Of a stretch of DNA of 64,000 nt, positions 8,816 through 17,668 are shown in pieces. The notes below the pieces were generated by a model that was given only the letters and a program-made list of their open reading frames with translations, was not told where the DNA came from and searched no databases. The stretch spans positions 1 through 64,000 of the forward strand of contig NZ_MEIO01000049.1 in the NCBI RefSeq assembly GCF_002777745.1. Direction: 5' to 3'. The translations under genes and the position numbers were made by a program. Origin of the DNA: Snodgrassella alvi. GTDB lineage: Bacteria; Pseudomonadota; Gammaproteobacteria; Burkholderiales; Neisseriaceae. Numbering within the stretch: the stretch's first letter is position 1; every line of letters starts with the position of its first letter.

Positions 8816-9853
8816 ATGAGTTTATGGCAACAATATCTGAATAAGAAAGCAACGGTGGAGGGTATGTATTTCCCTCGCCAAGCGGCCGCTGATCTGGGAG
8901 TGAGTGAAGGTGCGTTGATGGCGGATGCGCCTGATTCGATTTATCTGGGTAGTCAGATTCGCGAGCTGGTGCTCAAGCTGGAAACATTGGGCGAAGTATT
9001 GAGTGTGGTACGCAATGATGTAGCGGTACATGAGAAAATCGGCGTTTATGAGCATGTTACGCTGACTGCGCGTACTGGGCTGGCTCTGAATGTGGGTGGG
9101 CTGGATTTACGTTTTTTTCTGCATAACTGGCACCATGCGCTGGCCATAACGGTGGTAATGGGCGATAAAACCATGCGTTCAATTCAGTTTTACGATGAGT
9201 ATGGCGTGAATATTGAAAAGGTGTTCATGCGTGATGATACTAAACTGGAGGCATGGCAGGCACTGATTGATGAGTTTGCAACCAGCGGTAAGCCGGAATT
9301 TCTGCCGGCTCCTGAGGTTCAGGTAGCTGTGCCGGAGCCATTGTCGCCGGAACGGGAACAGGCTTTTCAGGAACGCTGGAATGAATTGAAAGATGTACAT
9401 CATTTTGGTGGTTTGCTGGAAACGTTTAAGATTGATCGCCAGCAGTCTTACCGTCATGCTCCTGCCGGCAGCACCAGACAGGTGGATCGCAGTGTATGGG
9501 AGCAGGTATTAGAGCACGTACAGGCAAATAAGCTGGAAATTATGGTTTTTGTTGGTAACCGCGGACTGGTGCAGATTCAGACTGGTAAGGTGCACAATGT
9601 GGTGCGTTCACATGGCTATCTGAATGTACTGGATGCGAAGGTGCCGGAAGAGGGTTTTGATTTGCACCTGCGCGATAGTGATATTGTGGAAACATGGGTA
9701 GTACGTCGCCCAATTAGTGAAGGCTATGTTACCTGTATTGAGGGTTTCGACAAAAATCGTCAGACGGTGGCGCAGATTTTTGGTCGTCGCGAAGAGGGCA
9801 ATGATGAAATGCAATCATGGCATCAGCTTATGGATGGCTTGTTAGCAGGCTAA
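8816..9853 (+). CDS. hmuS: HemS/ChuS/HmuS-family heme-handling protein
   Basis: A 345-residue cytoplasmic protein made of two related halves (about 5-165 and 185-345), as in HemS and ChuS. Members bind incoming heme and either traffic it or break it open to release iron. Visible family features include GNRGLVQIQTGKVHNV in the C-terminal half, FFLHNWHHALAI in the N-terminal half and FHLR-like DLHLRDSDI late in the protein. It starts 41 bases after the receptor gene with AAAGGAA before the ATG, so the two are probably co-transcribed. The sequence does not tell whether it degrades or only carries heme. Confidence 0.93.
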   Translation: MSLWQQYLNKKATVEGMYFPRQAAADLGVSEGALMADAPDSIYLGSQIRELVLKLETLGEVLSVVRNDVAVHEKIGVYEHVTLTARTGLALNVGGLDLRFFLHNWHHALAITVVMGDKTMRSIQFYDEYGVNIEKVFMRDDTKLEAWQALIDEFATSGKPEFLPAPEVQVAVPEPLSPEREQAFQERWNELKDVHHFGGLLETFKIDRQQSYRHAPAGSTRQVDRSVWEQVLEHVQANKLEIMVFVGNRGLVQIQTGKVHNVVRSHGYLNVLDAKVPEEGFDLHLRDSDIVETWVVRRPISEGYVTCIEGFDKNRQTVAQIFGRREEGNDEMQSWHQLMDGLLAG

Positions 9854-9952
9854 ACGGCTACAGCAGGTATGCGTTGTTGTGGCTATGAAGAGTAATCATA
9901 AGCTGTAGTAGGCATGCCTGCCGCTATACTGTGAGTTATCAAAGGGTAAATC

Positions 9953-10741
9953 ATGAAGAAATTACTGTTGGCAGCGGCAATGTGCGCTGCTTTTCCATTT
10001 GCATTTGCTGCCCGCATTGTTACGTTGACGCCAGATGTGGCTGATGTTGTGGTGGAACTGGGTGGTGCCAAAGAAGTGGTAGGCCGTGAGATGGCTTCTA
10101 CTAATCCGGCTTTAAAGAATGTGCCCAGTATTGGTTTGTTTCATGGATTAAGTGTGGAACCAATTGCAGCCAGAAAACCAACTCTTGTTCTGGGGTCGTG
10201 GATGGCTCAGCCAACCAGTATTTATGCCAATCTGAATCGTGTGGGTGTTATGGCTGTGAATGTTGCGCCCAAAGATGATATTAATGGCTATGCTGCTGGG
10301 GTTCGCAAGATTGGCCAGCTTATTGGTAAAAGCAGTGAGGCCGATGCTTTAGCGGATCGCTGGCTGAGTCAGGTTAAACAGATGCCGAAAACTGGTAAAC
10401 GTTATCTGATTAGCTATGATGGCCGTTATGTTTCTGGCCGGGGTACCGCAGCAGATGAGCTAATCAGGCGGGCTGGTGGCATCAATGCCGCGGCAGCTAT
10501 TGAAGGTATGAAGCCGATGTCACGCGAAGCCTGGCTGGCAGCGAAACCTGATATTATTCTGATTGCCGATCGTAATCAGAAATTAACTGGTGGTGTACAG
10601 GGATTACTTAAACGGCCGGAAATCGCAGCTTCACCGGCTGCGAAACAGAAGAAAATCTATTTTATGCCTTCAAATGACTTGTTTCGTTACGGCCTGAATA
10701 CACCGCAGGTTATCCCTAAACTTTATCAGTTGGCACAATAA
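9953..10741 (+). CDS. hmuT: Periplasmic heme-binding protein of ABC importer (HmuT)
   Basis: Signal peptide residues 1-19 (ends AFAA) and a class III periplasmic binding fold of about 240 residues. The two lobes are visible in RIVTLTPDVADVVVELGGAKEVVG and KRYLISYDGRYVSGRGTAADELI. It should take heme from the outer-membrane receptor and hand it to the HmuUV importer. FHGLSVEPIAARKPTLVLG occupies the region holding the axial heme ligand in HmuT proteins; the histidine there is a candidate ligand by inference. It is shorter than many HmuT proteins but complete. The next gene begins two bases after its stop. Confidence 0.92.
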   Translation: MKKLLLAAAMCAAFPFAFAARIVTLTPDVADVVVELGGAKEVVGREMASTNPALKNVPSIGLFHGLSVEPIAARKPTLVLGSWMAQPTSIYANLNRVGVMAVNVAPKDDINGYAAGVRKIGQLIGKSSEADALADRWLSQVKQMPKTGKRYLISYDGRYVSGRGTAADELIRRAGGINAAAAIEGMKPMSREAWLAAKPDIILIADRNQKLTGGVQGLLKRPEIAASPAAKQKKIYFMPSNDLFRYGLNTPQVIPKLYQLAQ

Positions 10742-10743
10742 TC

Positions 10744-11745
10744 ATGGCGCAAGTGCTGCAAACGGCCGGTACATCTGACCCGACTATAGTAAAGAGGGTG
10801 TTCTGGCCTAAATTGGTTTGGTTTATCACTGCTGTGTTACTTAGCCTGCTATTGAGCTGGTTTTGTCTGGGGCTGGGTATGGGGGGGTGGCAGTGGCCGC
10901 AGTCGCTGGATGAGACAACGTTGGATATCCGGCTGCCACGGGTACTGGTGGCGCTGTTTGTTGGCGCTGCACTGGCTTCTGCCGGTGCAGCCTTGCAGGC
11001 GTTGTTTGATAATCCGCTGGCAGACCCGAGCCTGATTGGTACTTCTGGTGGCGCTGCATTGGGGGTGATTGCGGTTCTGGCCTTTGGCTGGGGTGCTGTG
11101 ACTGTGCCTTTGGCGGCTTTTTTGGGGGCGCTGCTGGTGTGTTTACTGATTCTGACGGTACATCGTTTGCTGGGTGGCGGTACATTGGGCCTGTTGGTGA
11201 TGGGTTTTGTAATCAGTGCTTTCTGTGGTGCACTTGTAAGCCTGATTCTGTTTATGTCGGATGATATGGTCTTACGCAGTGCAACCAACTGGCTGGCCGG
11301 TAGTCTGGCTGAAGCTGGTTTTATCTCGCCTTGGTATGCATTGGCTGTGATGACACTAGGCTTGTGCGTGCTGGTGGCAGTTGGACGCCGGCTGGACATT
11401 CTGATGCTTGGTGAAGAAACAGCAATTAGTATGGGTGTGGCGGTAGGCAGTACACGAATGTGGACAGTTATCGGCGCAGCGCTATTAACGGGTGCAGCTG
11501 TGTCATTGGCAGGTATTATTGGTTTTTTGGGGATGATGATACCGAATGTAATTGCCCGTAGCTGGGGCGGCAGTCGACGCCGGATTATGCTGTTATCTGC
11601 TTGGCTGGGTGCGGTATTTTTGCTACTGGTAGACAGTGTGGCACGCTGGCTGAGCTATCCGGTGGATTTGCCGGTGGGTATTGTGATTGCTTTACTGGGC
11701 GGGCCGTTTTTTCTGTGGCTGTTTTTGCAGCCATTGCGGCGCTAG
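10744..11745 (+). CDS. hmuU: Heme ABC importer permease (HmuU, FecCD family)
   Basis: A 333-residue inner-membrane protein of the FecCD/BtuC family with about ten transmembrane helices. Family signatures are RLPRVLVALFVGAALASAGAALQ, NPLADPSLIGTSGGAALG and the coupling-helix region GFLGMMIPNVIAR. It forms the translocation path and pairs with the following ATPase. It lies two bases after hmuT and overlaps or abuts hmuV. A run of seven G at 10881-10887 lies within codons for GMGGW near residue 48; slippage there would truncate the protein early. Confidence 0.95.
   Translation: MAQVLQTAGTSDPTIVKRVFWPKLVWFITAVLLSLLLSWFCLGLGMGGWQWPQSLDETTLDIRLPRVLVALFVGAALASAGAALQALFDNPLADPSLIGTSGGAALGVIAVLAFGWGAVTVPLAAFLGALLVCLLILTVHRLLGGGTLGLLVMGFVISAFCGALVSLILFMSDDMVLRSATNWLAGSLAEAGFISPWYALAVMTLGLCVLVAVGRRLDILMLGEETAISMGVAVGSTRMWTVIGAALLTGAAVSLAGIIGFLGMMIPNVIARSWGGSRRRIMLLSAWLGAVFLLLVDSVARWLSYPVDLPVGIVIALLGGPFFLWLFLQPLRR
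10881..10887. repeat. G7 homopolymer within hmuU
   Basis: Seven consecutive G inside the coding region near residue 48. It is the longest G tract noticed in the window. It is shorter than most known phase-variable G tracts, so slippage is only a possibility. Confidence 0.9.
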
Positions 11746-11754
11746 GTGCGGGAT

Positions 11755-12525
11755 ATGGAGAATTTGTTTACGGTTCGCGGTATGCAGGTGCAACCACGCG
11801 GCCGCTGTATTTTATCAGTACCACAGCTTGATCTGCCGGCCAATCAGCATATCAGTATTATTGGCCCGAATGGTGCAGGTAAGTCTACTTTATTGCGTGC
11901 GCTGCTGGGTCTGCATGGTGCTGGAGTATGGTTACGCGGGAAATCGGTGGACAGTTATTTAAAGCGTGGTCAGATTGCTTGGGTAGGTCAGCACGGACAA
12001 TATAATTTACCGCTTACTGTAACTGAATATGTGCAGCTTGGCTGTTATTCGCATGGTGGCTGGTTTAAGAAGGCACTGGTATCAACAACAAAATTACAGC
12101 ACCTGCTGGATGTTTTTGATTTGCGTACATTGGCACAGCAACGCATAGGTAGTTTGTCTGGTGGTGAGCAGCAACGTGCCAATGTGGTACGTGCTTTGTT
12201 GCAGAATGCACCGGTGTTGTTGTTGGATGAACCTTGCAATCATTTGGATATTCGCCATCAGCATCGTCTTATGCATTATTTATGCGAAAATCATGATAAT
12301 TTTTCAGTGGTTATGGTGTTGCATGACTTAACTATGGCGGCCAATCATTCTGATTTTATTGTATTAATGAATGAAGGGCAGATAGTTGCTTCTGGAACAC
12401 CACAGGATGTGATGCGGTCTGAGCTGCTCAGTGAGGTGTATCAATGGCCAATCCGACGTATCGAAGAGGATGGCAGGCTGTTTTTCCGTATGGTTCATCA
12501 CCCTGTACATTCAGTAGTAGCCTGA
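11755..12525 (+). CDS. hmuV: Heme ABC importer ATPase (HmuV)
   Basis: ABC ATPase of about 256 residues that powers heme import through HmuU. Walker A is GPNGAGKST near residue 37, the Q-loop WVGQHGQ follows, the signature is LSGGEQQRA, Walker B is LLLDEP and the switch histidine is VLHDL. Two starts are possible: GTG at 11746, directly after the hmuU stop, and ATG at 11755. The ATG is preferred because AGGTG lies six bases upstream of it. It is the last gene of the heme cluster; no clear terminator follows. Confidence 0.94.
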   Translation: MENLFTVRGMQVQPRGRCILSVPQLDLPANQHISIIGPNGAGKSTLLRALLGLHGAGVWLRGKSVDSYLKRGQIAWVGQHGQYNLPLTVTEYVQLGCYSHGGWFKKALVSTTKLQHLLDVFDLRTLAQQRIGSLSGGEQQRANVVRALLQNAPVLLLDEPCNHLDIRHQHRLMHYLCENHDNFSVVMVLHDLTMAANHSDFIVLMNEGQIVASGTPQDVMRSELLSEVYQWPIRRIEEDGRLFFRMVHHPVHSVVA

Positions 12526-13064
12526 ATTAGAAATGACAGGCATTGATTTAGTTAAATGTTCACTAGGTGATGAGTGATGATGGGAGTTATTGCAGTTTTA
12601 AAGGATTGAGGCTAATCGGGAATTTAATTTTCTCGTTATTTTTATCAATTGTATTCATTATTTACGCTAAAGAACTGTATCCTCAATATATTACAAACTT
12701 TTTGATATAGGAGTGCAGCGCAGATATTGCAAGTATTAGAAATTAAGTACACGCATAATCAATTAATTATGGAAAAATTAAATGTATATGAGCAGATAGA
12801 ATGTGCTGATAACTGAGGAATGGTGGAGATGAGTGATATGTATGGAGCTTTAGTTCTGAGATTATGTTGATAAATGTTCTATGCTTTGTATTTGCTGGTT
12901 GTCACGCCGATAAATTCTGTCTGTTAGCGGAAGGTTATTCAGCCTTATTTAAGCTGTCTTTCTGTTCGATATGATTTGCTAAATATATAAGTTAATTATG
13001 TATTTAATTACCAATGCTTCTGTTTTTACTATTGATATTTCTGCTGCAAGTAAAGCTTTCTGTA
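12526..13064. other. Intergenic stretch after heme operon, nothing recognised
   Basis: About 540 AT-rich bases without a supportable ORF, RNA gene or strong hairpin. A TTGACA hexamer at 13065-13070 precedes the next gene, but no -10 box is at proper spacing, so the promoter there is not called. Confidence 0.5.
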
Positions 13065-13142
13065 TTGACAGATGAAAGTGTAAAAAAATTCCGGTATAGT
13101 GTATGACACGATTATCTATTTGCCTTGAATCAGGAATTTTAT

Positions 13143-13937
13143 ATGCAAAACGCCATGCGTAAATTTTTATTGGGCTCTGTCGCTGCGGTGGTGCTTGCTG
13201 CCTGTGGTGGTGAGTCTGCCTCCGGTACAGCTTCTGGTTCCAGTGAAAGTAAAACGGTAGTTATGGGGCTTGATGACAGTTTTCCGCCCATGGGTTTCCG
13301 TAATGAAAAAAATGAACTTGTTGGGTTTGACATTGATATGGCGCGTGAAGCGGCCAAACGTGCCGGTCTGGCTGTAGAGCTTAAGCCGATAGACTGGAGC
13401 GCTAAAGAATCAGAACTCAATAGTAAGCGTGTGGATATGCTCTGGAATGGTTTGACTATTACGCCTCAGCGACAGCAGCAGCTATTGTTATCTAAACCGT
13501 ATATGGATAATCATCAGATTATTGTTGTACGCCCAGATGGCGGAATTAACACCAAAGCGGATCTGGCCGGTAAAGTAGTGGGCGTACAGGATGGCAGCAG
13601 TGCTGTGGACGCAGTGGAAGCTGAACCGAATGTGGCTAAGTCATTCAAAGAGTTGAAAAAGTATTCGGATAATGTGACTGCTTTAATGGATGTATCTGCT
13701 AAACGTGTAGATGCTCTGGTGGTAGATGAGGTGGTTGGACGTTATTATGTTTCTAAAAAGCCTAATGAATATAAGGTTTTAAATGATAATTTTGGTACGG
13801 AGCAATATGCTGTGGCTTTCCGCAAGGATGATCAGGCGCTGGAGCAGAAAATTCAGACTGCTCTGGATAGTATGAAAGCTGATGGTACATCTGCTAAAAT
13901 TGCTACAAAATGGTTCGGTAACGACATCGTCAAATAA
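13143..13937 (+). CDS. Amino-acid ABC transporter substrate-binding lipoprotein
   Basis: Family 3 extracellular solute-binding protein of the polar amino-acid group. Lipoprotein signal peptide with lipobox VLAAC and mature cysteine near residue 20, followed by a short Gly/Ser linker. The binding domain opens with VVMGLDDSFPPMGFR and contains GFDIDMAREAAKRAG and the conserved VDMLWNGLTITPQR. The ATG at 13143 has AGGA seven bases upstream and is preferred to a TTG at 13125. Ligand specificity (cystine, glutamine, arginine or other) cannot be read from the sequence. Permease and ATPase genes follow. Confidence 0.93.
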   Translation: MQNAMRKFLLGSVAAVVLAACGGESASGTASGSSESKTVVMGLDDSFPPMGFRNEKNELVGFDIDMAREAAKRAGLAVELKPIDWSAKESELNSKRVDMLWNGLTITPQRQQQLLLSKPYMDNHQIIVVRPDGGINTKADLAGKVVGVQDGSSAVDAVEAEPNVAKSFKELKKYSDNVTALMDVSAKRVDALVVDEVVGRYYVSKKPNEYKVLNDNFGTEQYAVAFRKDDQALEQKIQTALDSMKADGTSAKIATKWFGNDIVK

Positions 13938-13959
13938 ATGCTGTTTTTACCCTAGAATC

Positions 13960-13994
13960 AACGCTGCCTGAATGTGAATTGTTCAGGCAGCGTT
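13960..13994 (+). terminator. Hairpin between binding-protein and permease genes
   Basis: A perfect 13-base stem, AACGCTGCCTGAA at 13960-13972 and its complement at 13982-13994, with a nine-base loop. The tail TATTGTTGTTTT is T-rich but interrupted. In binding-protein operons such attenuating hairpins keep the binding protein more abundant than the membrane parts. The arms contain GCTGCCTGAA, similar to Neisseriaceae DNA uptake sequences. Confidence 0.7.
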
Positions 13995-14016
13995 ATTGTT
14001 GTTTTAAGGATTACAC

Positions 14017-14661
14017 GTGAATGATGTGTTAAATATGCTGCCAGAATTGTGGACGGGGGCAAAAATTACCCTCAGTCTGTTTGCCATTACCCTGTTGCTG
14101 TCTATTCCATTGGGGCTGGTATTGGCGTTGTTGCGCTTGTCTGGCATTAAAGCGCTGGACTATATTGTTAATTTTTACATCTGGGTGATGCGTGGCACGC
14201 CGCTGATGTTGCAGATTTTCTTTATTTACTTTGCCTTGCCGGCAGTTAATATTCTGCTGCCTGCTTATACCACAGCGGTAGTGGCGTTTGTACTCAATTA
14301 TGCAGCCTATTTTGCTGAGATTTTCCGTGCCGGTATTCAGGGAGTAGGTAAAGGGCAGTATGAGGCGGCAAAAACACTGGGTATGAGCTATGGTCAAACC
14401 ATGCGCCGCATTGTTCTGCCACAAATGTGGAAAAAAATCCTGCCGCCATTGAGCAATGAAACCATTACGCTGGTTAAGGATACTTCGCTGGTGTATGTAC
14501 TGGCATTGCAGGATGTTATGCGGGTAACCTATCAGTTGGTACAGCGTGAATTCAATCTGATGCCGTTTTCTGTGGCGGCTGCTTTCTACCTGATTATGAC
14601 CCTGATTCTGACCTGGGGCTTCCAGAAAATGGAGAAACGTTATGCACGCTACGACGACTGA
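14017..14661 (+). CDS. Polar amino-acid ABC transporter permease
   Basis: A 214-residue HisM/GlnP-type inner-membrane permease with about five helices. N-terminal [19 protein letters not shown], the conserved [19 protein letters not shown], and the coupling motif [21 protein letters not shown] are all typical. The GTG start at 14017 has AAGGA eight bases upstream. Its 3' end overlaps the ATPase gene by 20 bases, implying coupled translation. Confidence 0.95.
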   Translation: MNDVLNMLPELWTGAKITLSLFAITLLLSIPLGLVLALLRLSGIKALDYIVNFYIWVMRGTPLMLQIFFIYFALPAVNILLPAYTTAVVAFVLNYAAYFAEIFRAGIQGVGKGQYEAAKTLGMSYGQTMRRIVLPQMWKKILPPLSNETITLVKDTSLVYVLALQDVMRVTYQLVQREFNLMPFSVAAAFYLIMTLILTWGFQKMEKRYARYDD

Positions 14662-15421
14662 TTTAATGATAGATGCACGCGGTATTTACAAGGCCTTTGG
14701 TCAGGTGGAAGTGCTTAAAGGTGTGGATATTCAGGTGGCACGCTCGGAAGTGGTTGCTATCATCGGTTCTTCCGGTTCTGGTAAATCTACTTTGCTGCGC
14801 TGTCTGAATTATCTGGAAAAAATAGATGCCGGCAGTATTGCGATTGAAAATGATTTTCTGGTGCAGAATAATAGCCATAACCGTGCTCATTATGTGCCTG
14901 AACGGACGATTAAGAATATCTGTACGCGTATGGGTATGGTATTTCAGCAGTTTAATCTGTTTCCGCATATGACTGTATTGCAAAACGTGATTGAAGCACC
15001 GATCACAGTGAAAAAAATGCAGCGTGACGAAATTGTGCCACTGGCGCAGGAACTGTTGCGTAAAGTGGGTTTGGAAAACAAGCAGGATTGTTATCCGTCG
15101 CAGTTGTCTGGTGGACAGAAACAGCGCGTTGCCATCGCCCGGGCATTGGCGATGCAGCCACAGATTATGCTGTTTGATGAACCGACTTCGGCACTTGATC
15201 CAGAGTTGACCGGTGAAGTATTAAAAACTATGCAGCAGTTGGCTGAAGACAAAATGACGATGGTGGTGGTAACCCATGAAATGGGCTTCGCGCGCGAAGT
15301 GGCAAACAAGGTGCTGTTTATGGATAAAGGTGTGATTGTCGAATCCGGTGAAGCGAGAAGTTTTTTTGCCAATCCGCAGCATGCACGGACACAGGCATTT
15401 TTGAGCTCGATGTTGAAGTAA
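14642..15421 (+). CDS. Polar amino-acid ABC transporter ATPase
   Basis: A 259-residue GlnQ/HisP-type ATPase that energises the preceding permease. Walker A is GSSGSGKST, the Q-loop is [18 protein letters not shown], the signature is [17 protein letters not shown], Walker B is [15 protein letters not shown] and the switch region is [10 protein letters not shown]. Complete and of normal length. It is the last gene of the three-gene transporter. The neighbouring DNA downstream contains only a decayed gene. Confidence 0.96.
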   Translation: MHATTTDLMIDARGIYKAFGQVEVLKGVDIQVARSEVVAIIGSSGSGKSTLLRCLNYLEKIDAGSIAIENDFLVQNNSHNRAHYVPERTIKNICTRMGMVFQQFNLFPHMTVLQNVIEAPITVKKMQRDEIVPLAQELLRKVGLENKQDCYPSQLSGGQKQRVAIARALAMQPQIMLFDEPTSALDPELTGEVLKTMQQLAEDKMTMVVVTHEMGFAREVANKVLFMDKGVIVESGEARSFFANPQHARTQAFLSSMLK

Positions 15422-15533
15422 ATTTATTACTATTAAAGTTTATACAAGTTGTAGTTATTGTTTATATTAGATGTTTGATTAAATAGCAATGCGGAGATAT
15501 GCACTCTGTACTAAATAGTATGTAGTAATAAAT

Positions 15534-16076
15534 ATGACTAAATGTAATCTGATAGCCACTAGCAATGCATATAATATTGAGAATCAGGTTCAATTATCCT
15601 TAGATTTGGATCAATCTGCTGATAGTAAAAAAAATTATTAGCAGATTATTATAATTCTTTTAGTCCGTTTTTTGTTTATGCAGATGAGAGCGGTACGTCA
15701 ACTATGGATAATGATAAAAATTATCCAGTTTTTGTTTTGGCGTTTTGCATTTTTAATAAGCGTATTTATATTGAAAAATTGGTACCTTTAATTCAAGCAT
15801 TGAAATTTAAACTTTTTGGCATGATATGGTTATTCTATATGACAAAGAAATAAGAAAACATGGATACCCTTTCAATTTTAATTCCAAGGCTTTATCTGAT
15901 GAATTCTTAAATGATATCACTTAGATGTTAATAATTCTGAGAGAAAACTTAATAGGGCTTTTGAGGTATTAAAGTTAAAATTTTATTGTGAAGGTGGCCG
16001 GCTTAATGTAGGAAACAATTATCTGAATTATGGACTAAATATTTTGCCAGAAAATAAAGTCAAAAAAGCAGAATAG
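15534..16076 (+). pseudogene. Decayed DUF3800-family gene
   Basis: Three reading frames together spell a DUF3800-like protein. The start ATG at 15534 gives MTKCNLIATSNA; after an A8 tract (15627-15634) the frame must shift by one base to reach LLADYYNSFSPFFVYADESGT, where YADESG is the N-terminal acidic motif of the family. This continues with NYPVFVLAFCIF, shifts again near 15818 to HDMVILYDKEIRKHGYPF, then after about 15925 an apparent deletion leads to KLNRAFEVLKLKFYCEGG and LNYGLNILPENK, ending at TAG 16074-16076. DUF3800 proteins have a proposed RNase-H-like fold and often accompany mobile or defence DNA. Function is surely lost unless all breaks are sequencing errors. Confidence 0.8.
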
Positions 16077-16096
16077 CCTTGAGAATACTCAAGGCT
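16075..16096 (+). repeat. Small hairpin at the end of the DUF3800 remnant
   Basis: AGCCTTGAG at 16075-16083, loop AATA, and CTCAAGGCT at 16088-16096 form a nine-base perfect stem. No T run follows, so it is not called a terminator with confidence. Confidence 0.5.
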
Positions 16097-16463
16097 ACAG
16101 CGCCGACTGGGCTACCCAATCCATTTGTTTAAAGTATACCTAAGGTAAAATTTTAATTCAATAAAAATGTAGGAAAGTATTAATATCTAAAAATGATACT
16201 GGTATTTAAAAAGATAGTTTGATTTATCGTGATATTGGATTGATAAAAAGATATCTTATTTGTCAGTTGTTTATTGCCTGATTTGCTTATTTAATTCTTT
16301 AATTTAACATTATGTTATTTAGATATTGTATATTCTTTCTATATTTTAGAAAAAATATACTTGTTCTGGTATGATGACAAAAGAATATTATAAATTAAAA
16401 ACTTGTAGAATGCTCTTCTGAATTTAATTTTAAATAGATAAATTTGTAATATATAGTTTGATG
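16097..16463. other. AT-rich intergenic stretch
   Basis: About 370 bases between the DUF3800 remnant and the aspartic protease gene (both transcripts pointing inward). No ORF or RNA recognised. Confidence 0.5.
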
Positions 16464-17372
16464 TTATATAGCCGGTTTAATCCATAGCTGCTGGTTTTTC
16501 TGGTCTATTTTCACACTGTATTGTTTCAGGAAATCTATGCCGAGTAAGCCGTCTGATTCAAATCGTTCAGGCATACCGTCCATAATAGCTGCACGAATGG
16601 GGATTTTTCGGATGGATGGGTTAGTCAGAATGATTTTAACAGTCTGGGGATTGCCTTTTTTATTCAGGCGCAGTGTGGCTTGTTCGGATTTGGCTGCGGG
16701 TGGTTTTTTGCTATCGTTGAATGCTGCTGGCAGTGATTTGCCTTTGATAAAGGACATTGATGCTCCGGTATCCAGAACAAGGCTATATGGTTTTTTCTGA
16801 TCGGTAAGGTTGATGACAATGCCTTCTTTGGGATGAATTTTGTAGGGGAATGCAATCCATTGCTGGTTTATGTGGGCAGAATCCTTACCATCGTCGATTA
16901 TGATTCTTTTATGCGCAAAATCCAGTGTAAGGATGTGATTCTGAAAAAGTGATAAACCGATAACCGGTAGGTTGTCATCTGGTGTAGGTGCCTGTTCCTC
17001 AGTGCTGGAATAACTCCAGCCCCATGGTTTCAGTTCTTCTGCATTGATGTTGTCAAAGTTAAGCCCGTTAATATCTAGATGCTTTATCAGAAATTTTTGT
17101 GTTTGATTGATTTTTCCGTTTAAATCCAGACTTTTATTGGTATTTTGGTTTTTGATCGTATCTGGCAGTTGTTGCAGTGTATTTAGTGGTAAATGCAAGG
17201 CTGTCTGTGAACCTGTATCAAGCTGAAACTGGCTTGGTTTGCCGTTGATATTTAAGACTACTTTGGCAATATGGGTATCTTTGATAAAGGTTACCGGTAA
17301 TACTATTTCTTTTGCTATGGCCATTCTTAGGGCTATGCAGATAAAAATAAAAAACAGGCTTGTTAAGCGCAT
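16464..17372 (-). CDS. Exported retropepsin-like aspartic protease with two DTG motifs
   Basis: A 302-residue protein with an N-terminal signal peptide (about residues 1-20, ending MAIA), so probably periplasmic. It has two aspartic-protease half-sites: FQLDTGSQTALHLP with the Asp near residue 52 and LVLDTGASMSFI with the Asp near residue 201. A hydrophobic-glycine element DGLLGIDFLKQYSVKID follows near the C-terminus. Each half resembles one retropepsin-like domain, so a single chain could build the full two-Asp active site. ATG at 17372 has AAGGA upstream. The substrate is unknown. Confidence 0.85.
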   Translation of the reverse strand: MRLTSLFFIFICIALRMAIAKEIVLPVTFIKDTHIAKVVLNINGKPSQFQLDTGSQTALHLPLNTLQQLPDTIKNQNTNKSLDLNGKINQTQKFLIKHLDINGLNFDNINAEELKPWGWSYSSTEEQAPTPDDNLPVIGLSLFQNHILTLDFAHKRIIIDDGKDSAHINQQWIAFPYKIHPKEGIVINLTDQKKPYSLVLDTGASMSFIKGKSLPAAFNDSKKPPAAKSEQATLRLNKKGNPQTVKIILTNPSIRKIPIRAAIMDGMPERFESDGLLGIDFLKQYSVKIDQKNQQLWIKPAI

Positions 17373-17644
17373 GGATTTTATCCTTTTTTACAGTATAAGG
17401 GTAATATCGGTGTTATGTGTTTATACTTGATTAATGAGTGATAAGCCAGAATAAAGAACAATAAATGTTAATATCTAACCAGATTGTTTATATTTTTGTT
17501 TCTTTTCGAAGAGAGTTACACTCTTAGAATGTTTGTTTTTAATGTTTATTTAGCATTAATGTTGTAAGTTATTAAGGTAAAAATATTATTTTTGGTATAG
17601 AACTTTAATCTGGATTAAATATTCTTGCGTAGGTTTGCCATGAA

Positions 17645-17651
17645 TTTTTTT
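17645..17651. repeat. T7 homopolymer at the 5' end of the next gene
   Basis: ATG at 17640 (AGG six bases upstream) opens MNFF and then hits a stop after about ten codons. Adding one T to this run would join it to the downstream frame as YQYRKLLIGILLLCVGWW, a normal basic-then-hydrophobic N-terminus. Confidence 0.6.
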
Positions 17652-17668
17652 ATCAATATCGGAAGTTA

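Noticed and set aside
10716-11399. A 227-residue ORF antisense to hmuU
   Set aside because: Rich in Ser, Pro, Thr and Ala as expected for the reverse of a membrane-protein gene; no motif. A shadow of hmuU.
13065-13100. TTGACA and TATAGT as a promoter of the amino-acid transporter
   Set aside because: The spacer is 24 bases, too long for a sigma-70 promoter.
16075-16096. The hairpin after the DUF3800 remnant as an intrinsic terminator
   Set aside because: No T run follows the stem, so only the hairpin is reported.
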